DNA from: Chondrosia reniformis
Lineage: Eukaryota > Porifera > Demospongiae > Chondrillida > Chondrillidae
Reading direction: 5' to 3'
DNA: 64,000 bases
Assembly (NCBI GenBank): GCA_947172415.1
Contig: OX359192.1
Location: 126,501-190,500, forward strand
The position numbers were made by a program, and so were the translations under genes. The notes below the pieces were generated by a model that made no database searches, was not told the DNA's origin, and saw nothing but the letters and a program-made list of their open reading frames with translations. Of this stretch, positions 23,303 to 45,637 are shown in pieces. How positions within the stretch are numbered: the stretch's first letter is position 1; the number at the start of each line of letters is the position of its first letter.

Positions 23303-26276
23303 GCCCGGAGTACTCAGCAAACAAGTTTGCTGCAAAGCACTAGCTCTCATCAGACATTCAAAATGGTTTCAGGTGAGTGAGGGGGAGGGACCAGATGTGG
23401 CTGGGAAGGGGAAGAGTGAGGGGGAGGGACCAGATGTGGCTGGGAAGGGGAAGAGTGAGGGGGAGGGACCAGATGTGGCTGGGAAGGGGAAGAGTGAGGG
23501 GGAGGGACCAGATGTGGCTGGGAAGGGGAAGAGTGAGGGGGAGGGACCAGATGTGGCTGGGAAGGGGAAGAGTGAGGGGGAGGGACCAGATGTGGCTGGG
23601 AAGGGGAAGAGTGAGGGGGAGGGACCAGATGTGGCTGGGAAGGGGAAGAGTGAGGGGGAGGGACCAGATGTGGCTCTTCCTGTATCAGATGCTGTCCTTG
23701 TGGTCTCAATGTGATAGACATACTTACTGAACCATTTGCTGCTAATTGCTTCTCTAGTTTATACAATTACTTTGTTTTGATACTGCACTCTCTCACTGCT
23801 GCCCACAATCCAAGAAGCTTGTTATCCCATATGAATATATTATATGTGATTAAGTTTAGCATCATTGCACTTTTCAAAATTGTGTTCCTCACATCAACCC
23901 ATTTTCTGTATTGGGCAATACTATCATATGTTGCATAATATTTAGCCAATCAAATTGCTCTCTCCTTATGCAGGTAGAAATGGATGGCATTGCTCCACAC
24001 ATGATCCTCACTCGAGTGTTCAAGCATCTTGCCAAAACAATACCTGACTTTGATGGCTTGACTCCCTGGGTCAGTCTTCATGTTTCCATGGCAACCTGTA
24101 CCATCTCAGTATAGTAGTGCTGCATACATTCTCTCTTTCTCCCCAAATATATAGTCTGTGAACTGTATTGTCCTCTAAGTACCAGTCTCCCTGCCATTTG
24201 AACTGATACCATTTGTTATTGTGACCACTGGCAAGATGATTAGTGACTTCATAAGTACATATTAGCACTTCCACTTGTACACACTAGAGTGAAGTCAAAT
24301 AGACCTGTTAACACTCAATGGACTGTCTCTTTGTACCAGCTCATTCAATGTGCACACACCATTATCACTTTCTCTTGATATGGGTTGTTGACTGTGGTTA
24401 ATGATATTCATAGTCTCCTATATGCCTGCTGAATGTATGTTGCTCCACATTTAGTGTGTTCCAGCACTTGCCATTTATGACAGCAAATAGCTATCATTAT
24501 AAGATATTCCCCAAGTGTTCCTTGCATTATATATGTGTGGAGAGTAGTATATATTCCCCAAGTGTTCCTTGCATTATATATGTGTGGAGAGTAGTATATA
24601 TTCCCCAAGTGTTCCTTGCATTATATATGTGTGGAGAGTAGTATATATTCCCCAAGTGTTCCTTGCATTATATATGTGTGGAGAGTAGTATATATTCCCC
24701 AAGTGTTCCTTGCATTATATAGTTGATTGAGCTGCTGGTCCACAGTTGTGCCAGGACAGCCCATCCCGAGTATCGGAGACTAGGCGATGTCTTTAAGAGA
24801 GTGGTAGAGTGTCTCTCCACAGGGATCCTCTTAAAGGGTGAGTTCCAAAGCCCCATCTCCATGGCAACCAATACAGCTGTAGACATGTAGTGTGTGATCC
24901 TCAGGTGCTCAAGGGTTGGCTGATCCATGTGAGTACGATGTTGTTGACGCTGCAGAAGACCTGACTGACCAACAAAGAGAAAATATAACGCTAATGGCTC
25001 AGGTAATTACACCTTGCTGATTTATACACGTAGCCAAAGTTCTTACTTCCCTAAAGAAAAGTTCTTACTTCCCAATAGGCCCTTACTCTAAAATAGATGT
25101 AGCATGTGTATTAGATTATTCATGTAGACCTTTTTGTAATTATCTAATTAACTCACATTTTGCTATGAAATTGAGTGACTAGATATACTTATGTTAAAGC
25201 ACCAATTTAGGAGAGACTGCCTGTTATCTTACTAAGGCTGCACTGATACAAGTGGAGTACCAATTGATTATACCCTATCACTGTGATTTCATTAAGATGG
25301 GTCATCTTCTTGTCATTTGATATTGTGACAATGTATCCAATGACATATATCAGACATGATTTCGAGCATATTTAAATTTTATAAGTAGTAATTTGAAGAA
25401 CCTGTTCTGAATGCTATAAAGAGTGTTTGTGTTCGCACCAGGTTACGTAACATTGTAACACAATGTTGTTGTATGGTTTAGAGTCGTACACTGAAATACA
25501 AACAATATGGTTGGACACAAGCGTATTAACACTTCAAAACGGAATTATGATGTATTTGTTAGCAAAAGTCGATACTCACTTTAAAGGCTACTTTTCGAAG
25601 AACTTATTCCAAGTGTGTCCTCTTTGAGTTTATCTGTAAACCGATCACTGATCTATCCCATTTTATTGTTAACTTAATACATTTATCCTTTCCGGTGTGT
25701 GTGCACATACGTACACTCTTAAATGTATTTTCTGAGGTGACCAATAAAATGTCTATTTTGTAGTATATCTTGCGTATCATTGCATTTGGACAATTGGGGA
25801 GCTTTCTTGAAGTGGATGTGGCAGCAGAGCTCTCTACAAGCACCTTGCATTCATCTCCACCCCCTGATCCTGAGGACAGTCTGGCTGACAGCATGGAAGC
25901 AGAACCTGAGGGTGTGTCACAAGTGGATAGAGAGAGAGGCGAGGCACTCCAAGGAGACACACCTCAAATGGATAATGGTAGAGAAGAAGGTATGGCACCC
26001 CAAGGAGACACACCTCAAATGGATAATGGTAGAGAAGAAGGTATGGCACCCCAAGGAGACACACCTCAAGTGGGCGGGGCACCCCAAGGAGACACACCTC
26101 AAGTGGGCGGGGCACCCCAAGGAGACACACCTCAAGTGGGCGGGGCACCACAAGGAGACACACCTCAAGTGGGCGGGGCACCCCAAGGAGACACACTTCA
26201 AGAGGGCGTGGCACTCCAAGGAGACACACTTCAAGAGGGCGTGGCACTCCAAGATGATCCTGCCAGGATTGAGTAA
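17218..26276 (+). CDS. ZFR: Zinc finger RNA-binding protein (ZFR-like)
   Basis: Double-stranded RNA-binding zinc-finger protein with a DZF dimerisation domain, a nuclear RNA-processing factor. Sixteen exons: 17218-18210, 18311-18481, 19334-19577, 19753-19958, 20016-20225, 20289-20336, 20605-20679, 20742-20830, 21025-21158, 21308-21366, 21985-22147, 23260-23372, 23974-24069, 24723-24837, 24905-25002, 25764-26276; 1108 residues (human 1074). The N-terminus is Tyr/Gln/Ser/Pro-rich. Three dsRNA-type C2H2 fingers follow: YYCQVCNVQCSSNM...H, YRCEVCAVTSSSKDSL...H (about 330-390) and CYKCTLCDCFFNDD...H (about 510). The DZF domain (about 650-955) includes RGVMRVGGLAVKTM, ALALIRHSKWFQ, GILLKGAQGLADPCEYD and LTDQQREN. 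Unlike the human protein it continues with a 33-bp-repeat-encoded tail. Introns hold a MITE and several minisatellites, two of which copy the acceptor and one the donor. Confidence 0.95.
17640..17682 (+). repeat. Perfect 19-bp inverted repeat inside ZFR coding exon 1
   Basis: CCTGCCGCCAGCACCAACC (17640-17658) is matched exactly in reverse complement at 17664-17682 with a 5-nt loop. It codes LPPAPTG-LVGAGGR. GC-rich arms predict a strong mRNA hairpin just before the Pro/Ala repeat. Confidence 0.85.
17698..17876 (+). repeat. In-frame Pro-Ala-Arg repeat in ZFR exon 1
   Basis: About 12 imperfect copies of a 15-bp unit (CCAGCACCCGCTAGGCCT-like) code APARPP/APAMAP. This gives a flexible, probably length-variable Pro/Ala segment in the N-terminal region. 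Confidence 0.8.
18592..18933. mobile_element. pogo/Tigger-type MITE in ZFR intron 2
   Basis: 342 bp bounded by terminal inverted repeats CAGTGGACCCTCGCTTATCC... and its complement (CAGTGGACCCTTGCTTATCC...), 21 of 22 bases matching, with TA on both sides (18590-18591 and 18934-18935). TIRs beginning CAGTGG/CAGTAG with a TA target duplication are typical of pogo/Tigger-related elements. No transposase frame is inside, so it is non-autonomous. Confidence 0.9.
18936..19312 (+). repeat. 18-bp minisatellite next to the MITE, ZFR intron 2
   Basis: About 20 copies of CATGTCCATATATCAGTG with CAG/TAG and TAT/TAG variants. It starts immediately after the MITE's target-site TA and ends about 20 nt before the acceptor at 19333. 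Confidence 0.95.
21165..21307 (+). repeat. Duplicated ~60-bp segment in a ZFR intron
   Basis: The stretch starting GTAGCAAGTTTGCATCATTG at about 21171 recurs at about 21235, one copy with CACAATG and one with GCGCAATG. The duplication sits between exons 21025-21158 and 21308-21366. The second copy leads into the acceptor. Confidence 0.7.
22978..23259 (+). repeat. 41-bp minisatellite running into a ZFR splice acceptor
   Basis: Six to seven copies of a 41-bp unit containing CTGACTGCCCCTCCCACCTT and TTTATTGCTCCACCTCC. The last partial copy continues as CCCACCTTCTCACCTCTAG, which is the polypyrimidine tract and acceptor of exon 23260-23372. Confidence 0.9.
23373..23675 (+). repeat. 39-bp minisatellite starting at a ZFR splice donor
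   Basis: Eight copies of a 39-bp unit (GTGAGGGGGAGGGACCAGAT plus GTGGCTGGGAAGGGGAAGA). The first begins at the donor of exon 23260-23372 (CAG|GTGAGTGAGGGG), so each unit starts with a donor-like AGA|GTGAGG. 39 is a multiple of three, so all frames stay open. Confidence 0.92.
24504..24722 (+). repeat. 47-bp minisatellite ending in a ZFR splice acceptor
   Basis: Five copies of a 47-bp unit containing CCCCAAGTGTTCCTTGCATT. Each continues ATATATGTGTGG, except the last, which reads CATTATATAG and is the acceptor of exon 24723-24837. The acceptor region is thus one variant copy of the array. Confidence 0.92.
25931..26262 (+). repeat. Coding minisatellite: Gln/Gly/Asp-Thr-Pro repeat at the ZFR C-terminus
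   Basis: In-frame repeats after the DZF domain. Two 51-bp units code APQGDTPQMDNGREEGM. They are followed by four to six 33-bp units coding APQGDTPQVGG, then degenerate ALQGDTLQEGV copies. The frame then closes with a stop (26274-26276). All unit lengths are multiples of three. Confidence 0.9.
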
Positions 26277-27189
26277 CAATAGCTTCAGTAGAGTAAGGTT
26301 AACTTTGTTGATTGTTTAAGGAAACCATTTTGTTTCCACCTTAAACAACAACAACAACAACAACATAAACATTATTTACTCACTTTGAAATATTCAGTAT
26401 TAAAAGCATGGTTTGCACAGATGTAGTAGGGGTCGTCTGTCTAGCACTGTGAATAAGATGATTCCAATATTGCTTTTCATTGAAAGTGTGCTTTGCAATT
26501 AAATGTACGTAGAACAAGCAGTGAATACTGAATATATCAACTCCGCCCTAAATACATATGCTATGGCAATCGTAGCTCAGTGGCAGAGCACTGGTGCTTA
26601 AGCAATAGCTCTGGAGCAGCCCTGAGAACGATTACCAGTTAAGGCTTCCTTTCTGTTCTCCTCTTCAAATGTTGGAGGGTTGAGTGACTGTCAATACTGT
26701 AGACTTGATTGCATGCATACTTTGATCATCACATTTGATTGGTCAATGATTCAATGTATAACACCTGCTACAAAACCAGTCAATCAACTGTACATTGCTC
26801 AAATGTGCTTCTAATCTACAGTATTCCTCAAATGTACATTTGTGACTATGCACTTGTTAGTAGCATATTACAAGTGTGTCCAGTCGTTATATATACTAGT
26901 ACACTAGTCTATATTGGACACTTGTTACTTGAGACAGTCACTTTATAAGAACTTGTACACAGTCACACTGTACTTTGACATGTCCACAATCTTCCATTTC
27001 GACTGCCTCTGGCAGTAGAAACTACAATTCTTAGCAGGCATCAGCCGACTTGCAACACTGTATACATAATGAGATTCATAGGATGTGACAATCATGAATC
27101 TCATTAACGCAAGTTATAAATTCGCGTGTCGCACCCTTGGTGTTAAGTCGTAAGCTTGAGCATTTTGAGGTAGCATTCAGAGCGAGACC
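26277..27189. other. Intergenic region between ZFR and the small GTPase gene
   Basis: No gene seen. It holds a (CAA)n run near 26345-26365, a tRNA-like fragment (separate entry) and a hairpin with 11-bp arms ATGAGATTCAT/ATGAATCTCAT at 27069-27104, about 85 bp upstream of the GTPase start. Confidence 0.6.
26567..26645 (+). ncRNA. tRNA-like / tRNA-derived fragment
   Basis: TAGCTCAGTGGCAGAGC (26573-26589) is a good pol III A-box and D-arm. The expected B-box region (GAGAACGATTACC, about 26623-26635) is degenerate and no full cloverleaf closes. It is best read as a tRNA pseudogene or the head of a tRNA-derived SINE, not a working tRNA. Confidence 0.35.
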
Positions 27190-27989
27190 ATGCAGTGGAT
27201 AAAGTTGGTAGTGCTTGGAGACGGAGCTGTAGGAAAGTCGGCGTTGTGCGTACGCTATTTAACGAATCGCTTTATTCACGATTACGATCCAACGTTCGGT
27301 AAGTTACTAGTATGATGTGCTAGCAATGCACCAACGCGTTTACTTACTTTCCCCCCTCTCTCTCAATAGAGGACATATACGAAGATGACAAACGGCCAGT
27401 CCATATCGACGAGAAGATGTACGCTTTGAAGATCGTTGACACTGCTGGCCAAACCGAGGTACGCTACTGCAGTTGACCGTTATTGTTCGATCAAGCAGTT
27501 CTTGCATTTAACTTTTTTCTCTTCTTATAGAGTCTGGACAACAGTTTTCAGATGCAGCATATCGAGTCAGCAGATATTCTAATGTTTGTATTTTCATTAA
27601 CTGAACCTCAAACGTTAGCAAACTTGTTGGAATTAAAAGAGAAAATCAAGGAAGTATCGAAAAGTACATGTCCATGCGTTCTCGTAGGAAACAAGAGCGA
27701 TTTGGCACACATGCGAGAAATCACGGCAGAGCAAGTTTCTGAGGCAGCAAAAACGTTAAATTGTAGCTACTATGAAACGTCCGCTGCGACATCGAGCAAA
27801 GAATCATTAGATGAACTCTTTTACGATACCGCAAAATTAGCTGCAGTGCACAAGAACGCACAGAAAATCGAAGAAGGAAAACCAACTGCTAAAAGTGTCA
27901 AAGGAATCATGAAGAGATTAAAGCGTTTCGGGAGCCACCAGAAGCGCGGTATAGCTCCTCTGCTATGCGTGTCTCCCTCCAGTTCCTGA
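27190..27989 (+). CDS. Ras-family small GTPase, RERG/RASL-like
   Basis: Three exons (27190-27298, 27370-27458, 27531-27989) give 218 residues. G motifs are present: P-loop GDGAVGKS (about 10-17), switch I Thr in YDPTFEDIYE, DTAGQTE at switch II, NKSD for guanine recognition and ETSA. Normal Ras has DTAGQEE; here Thr follows the catalytic Gln. The C-terminus is basic ([19 protein letters not shown]) and ends ...LLCVSPSSS, with no CAAX box. Lack of prenylation plus a basic tail is typical of RERG, RASL11 and RASL12-type GTPases, a few of which have been linked to growth control. The exact orthologue is not assigned. The gene stands alone, with UPF1 starting 300 bp downstream. Confidence 0.88.
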
Positions 27990-28289
27990 TCTCGCAAGAC
28001 ACTTATTGACCTTTTTATTGTATATATTTTGTGTTGATTTTTTGTTTTAATGTTTAATGTACACATGACAACTCTTTTATTTAACGATTTATAAATTTAT
28101 TATTGAAAAGATGTATTGATAAATAAAAGTTCATGCATTGTGTTGCAAGACCAGCTGACGAAAATTAGCTATAAATTATACCACTGTTATTCTGTTCGGT
28201 ATATAGTTTCCGGGAGTATGCGGTGAGAATGCGTCTATATAATAGGGAAATCCCTTCGTTTCTACGTAGACTAAGCGGTAGGTCCTACA

Positions 28290-36980
<8,691 letters not shown>

Positions 36981-37522
36981 CCCTCTGTAAGTTCTCTACC
37001 ATTCTAATGTTGTTATACAATTACTCATCTTATCCTCTGTCATGTATACATGAGGAGAGCTACGTGGTCCATCCCACTGGAACTAGGAAATAAGACTATT
37101 CCAAGTATTTTTCCTTTAATGTCAACCCTACGTATTTATAGGAAAATAGTTTTTTCACATAATTGCCTATCTCAACTTCAATTCAATTCAATAATCTTAT
37201 TTAGGCTGGGAGATCAACCTCCCTTTCACTCACTGTCTCTTCTCCCTCGCACTCTCTATCTACAGTATAGCCTTAAGATGTGATGTATTAATTCTGAGAT
37301 GGGATTGACATGCTCTGTTCTTTGAAGACATTTTGCTGAAGCTCTAATAGTCACTATTATTATGAATCTTATTTACACAACAGATAGCTAGAAACAATTT
37401 CATTTAGAAGTGACCTAAAGTAGTATTTCTGTAATGAAACAATATCATAAATACGCTTAATTTCCTACTATGGTTGCGCAATGAAGAACCCTGATTTCGC
37501 CACATCAGGAACCTGCTTTAAA
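36981..37522. other. UPF1 3' region and LONP1 upstream region
   Basis: No coding exon recognised between the UPF1 stop and the LONP1 start. It contains AT-rich stretches compatible with 3'-UTR and polyadenylation of UPF1. An in-frame ATG at 37481 precedes the preferred LONP1 start. Confidence 0.5.
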
Positions 37523-42564
<5,042 letters not shown>

Positions 42565-42690
42565 ATATAACATTCAGATGATTCTTTGGCAAATCTAACA
42601 TATCAACAGATATCTTTGATTCTTTGTACATTTTCAGTAACCTGCCTGCCTTGTAGTGACGGCACGGTCATTATTGGCTAACCAATAAAA

Positions 42691-45423
42691 ATGGCGTCCG
42701 ATCCTTTGTTCGAAGTACGAAATGCCTTTTTCATCGGAAACTACCAACACAGTATTACTGAAGGACAGAAATTAAAGGTAGCTCATCTATTGCTAGATTG
42801 ACTGCTTTTATTACAAATCCCTAACTCTGTAATCAATAGGGTCTAAACCAGGAACAGAAACTCGAAAGAGACTTACTTCTGTACCGTTCCTATGTAGCTC
42901 AAGTGAGTCGGAATAGTAAATCTTTCTGTATATATATTATGTATAGATCAGACGTACTTTCCTTTACCTAACTATACATTATAGTGACTCATGGACCCAG
43001 CTTGGCCTAGTACTGCCTTTTTAGTTTATAGCATGTCTCACTTTTATTATTATATTGTTCGTGATCTTACAATAACCACTCCTCCTAATGTATGCATTGA
43101 TCACTAACCTAACATATCAGATTCTGCTTAATATCTTGTGTTCATACTTAGCGAAAGTACGGTATCGTGTTGGATGAAGTTAGTTCAGTCTCACCAGACG
43201 AGCTGCAGGCGGTGAGACTGCTGGCAGAGTACCTCAGTTCTCCTGCAAACAAGTAAGTTTTGCCTCATGACCTGCTGCTGGTCTCGGATAACCAGACCAC
43301 TATCCTAAACAAAATGGAGGCAAGATAGCGGTCTGGCTACACGAGACTAACCTACTGCAGTTGAGTTCTCTAATGTGATGCACCTCAGGGCTGCCGTCAT
43401 CAAGAAGGTGGAGACTAAACTCACAGCTGGAGTGGATGTGTCCAATGATGTGTTTCTGATCATGGCTGCCTCAATATACTATTTGGAGATGCAGTACGAC
43501 CAGACCCTACGAGTGCTTAACCAATCAGATTCATTAGAAGGGTACGTCAGTAGCCATTTTGTGGTCTGTAGTGTGTGTTGAGTGCTTTCCATATATAGGC
43601 ATGCTTTGAGGGTCCAGACATTGTTGGCAATGTCCAGACTGGATCTGGCAAAGTGAGTCCTTTGCTAAGTACGTAATGAGGCTGCCATTCCACCCTCCAC
43701 CCCTGGTGTAGGAAAGAGGTTAAGGCCATGCAGGAGAAGGATGATGACGCAACACTTACACAACTTGCACTAGCATGGTTCAACATGGGAGTCGTGAGTC
43801 ACCTGGTGTGTAGCCTGGGTGGGGCTGAGCCTCTGCCAGTGTGTAGCCTGGGTGGGGCTGAGCCTCTGCCAGTGTGTAGCCTGGGTGGGGCTGAGCCTCT
43901 GCCAGTGTGTAGCCTGGGTGGGGCTGAGCCTCTGCCAGTGTGTAGCCTGGGTGGGGCTGAGCCTCTGCCAGTGTGTAGCCTGGGTGGGGCTGAGCCTCTG
44001 CCAGTGTGTAGCCTGGGTGGGGCTGAGCCTCTGCCAGTGTGTAGCCTGGGTGGGGCTGAGCCTCTGCAAGTGTGTAGCCTGGGTGGGGCTGAGCCTCTGC
44101 CAGTGTGTAGCCTGGGTGGGGTTGAGCCTCTGCCAGTGTGTAGCCTGGGTGGGGCTGAGCCTCTGCCAGTGTGTAGCCTGGGTGGGGCTGAGCCTCTGCA
44201 AGTGTGTAGCCTGGGTGGGGCTGAGCCTCTGCCAGTGTGTAGCCTGGGTGGGGCTGAGCCTCTGCCAGTGTGTAGCCTGGGTGGGGCTGAGCCTCTGCCA
44301 GTGTGTAGCCTGGGTGGGGCTGAGCCTCTGCCAGTGTGTAGCCTGGGTGGGGCTGAGCCTCTGCCAGTGTGTAGCATAATAGCCTTAACCAACTTGTATA
44401 ACTTGTGTTCAGGGTGGAGAGAAGTATCAAGATGCCTACTATATATTTCAAGAAATGGCTGACAAGACCACTGCCACTCCTCTACTGCTGAACGGACAGG
44501 TATGTATCTTACCCCCTTTACTGAGGTAGTTGTTGCCAGTGTTCCAATGGTTACAGGCTGCCTGCTACATTCATCAAGGAAAGTACGATGATGCTGAAAC
44601 ATCCTTACAGGAAGCAATTGCTAAAGTATGTACGTTGTCAATTTGTATACAGCCACTCATCCATCCAATGATTTATGTATGTAGGATAGTAACAATGCAG
44701 AGACATTGATTAATCTAATTGTTGTAAGTCAACATTTGCAGAAACCATCTGAAGTGAGTGAACTGTTATTTCACAACCTGTCAACCTAACCTTAAATGAA
44801 TCTCGTCTATTTTAGGTCTGCAATCGTTACATGACTACTCTAAAGGACAGTCATCCAAATCATGCCTTTGTCAAAGACTACATAACTAAGGTATAGTTTG
44901 CTAAACAAGAGAATGCTGTTACTATGTTTGACTCTCCCTCTCCCTCTCCCCTCTCCCCTCTCCCCTCTCTCCCTCTCCCCTCTCCCCTCTCCCCTCTCCC
45001 TCTCCCCTCTCCCCTCTCCCTTTCCGCCTCCCCCTCTCCCTCTCCGCCTCCCCCTCTCCCCTCTCCCCTCTCCCCTCTCCCTCTCCCTCTCACTCACTCC
45101 CTCTCCCCTCTCCCCTCTCCCCTCACCCCTCTCCCCTCTCCCCTCTCCCCTCTCCCCTCTCCCCTCTCCCCTCTCCCTCTCCCCTCTCCCCTCTCCCTTT
45201 CCGCCTCCCCCTCTCCCTCTCCGCCTCCCCCTCTCCCCTCTCCCCTCTCCCCTCTCCCTCTCCCTCTCACTCACTCCCTCTCCCCTCTCCCCTCTCCCCT
45301 CTCCCTCTCTCCCCCCCTCTCACTTACTCACTCCTTTTCAACTCACACACTCTTTACTTCTTTTTATGATAGGAAAATGAATTTCAAAAGTTGGCTCAGC
45401 AGCTGCAACTAGTTCAACCATAA
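42691..45423 (+). CDS. COPE: Coatomer subunit epsilon (COPE)
   Basis: Epsilon subunit of the COPI coat, which works in Golgi-to-ER retrograde traffic; it is an alpha-solenoid of TPR-like repeats that binds alpha-COP. Eleven exons (42691-42777, 42840-42902, 43152-43252, 43389-43541, 43599-43652, 43712-43793, 44413-44499, 44557-44625, 44685-44753, 44816-44890, 45373-45423) give 296 residues; human has 308. Diagnostic stretches: [96 protein letters not shown] and [13 protein letters not shown]. The start ATG follows an AAAA context. Two introns are expanded by minisatellites (33-bp unit; CT-rich). Confidence 0.96.
43812..44377 (+). repeat. 33-bp minisatellite in COPE intron 6
   Basis: Seventeen copies of GTGTGTAGCCTGGGTGGGGC plus TGAGCCTCTGCCA. 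Because 33 is a multiple of three and no unit has a stop in several frames, both strands show long pseudo-ORFs (for example repeated [11 protein letters not shown]). The array starts about 20 nt after the donor of exon 43712-43793. Confidence 0.95.
44930..45325 (+). repeat. CCCTCTCC-type pyrimidine tract in COPE intron 10
   Basis: About 390 bp of CCCTCTCCCCTCTCC units, with a larger internal duplication of about 160 bp that includes TTTCCGCCTCCCCCTCTCCC and CTCACTCACTCC. It lies between the donor at 44891 and the acceptor at 45372. Confidence 0.92.
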
Positions 45424-45615
45424 ACTCATTTCTAATTGTTACTATTGATGAGATAGTTATTACAATTATTGTAATTGAATAGCTACAGTTTGTAATGTTA
45501 CGCACATTGCAAGTATGGTACGTTTTAAGGGAAATTTTACAAATGTGCTACCGTATATTCTCTAATTTTTCGGCTCCCTAATATCTCTTTTTCTAATTTC
45601 TACGTGTGTTAAGGA

Positions 45616-45623
45616 TGACGTCA
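45616..45623. promoter_or_regulatory. CRE-like palindrome TGACGTCA upstream of the ABCG gene
   Basis: A full CREB/ATF-type palindrome 14 bp upstream of the proposed ABCG start codon, within the 214-bp gap after COPE. Read by eye; chance occurrence is possible. Confidence 0.4.
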
Positions 45624-45637
45624 TAAGTTTGGTGAAA

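Noticed and set aside
26567-26645. Functional tRNA gene
   Set aside because: Good A-box only; degenerate B-box and no acceptor-stem pairing.
43799-44617. 272-residue minus-strand ORF and others over COPE intron 6
   Set aside because: 33-bp repeat with no stops; no homology and antisense to a good COPE model.
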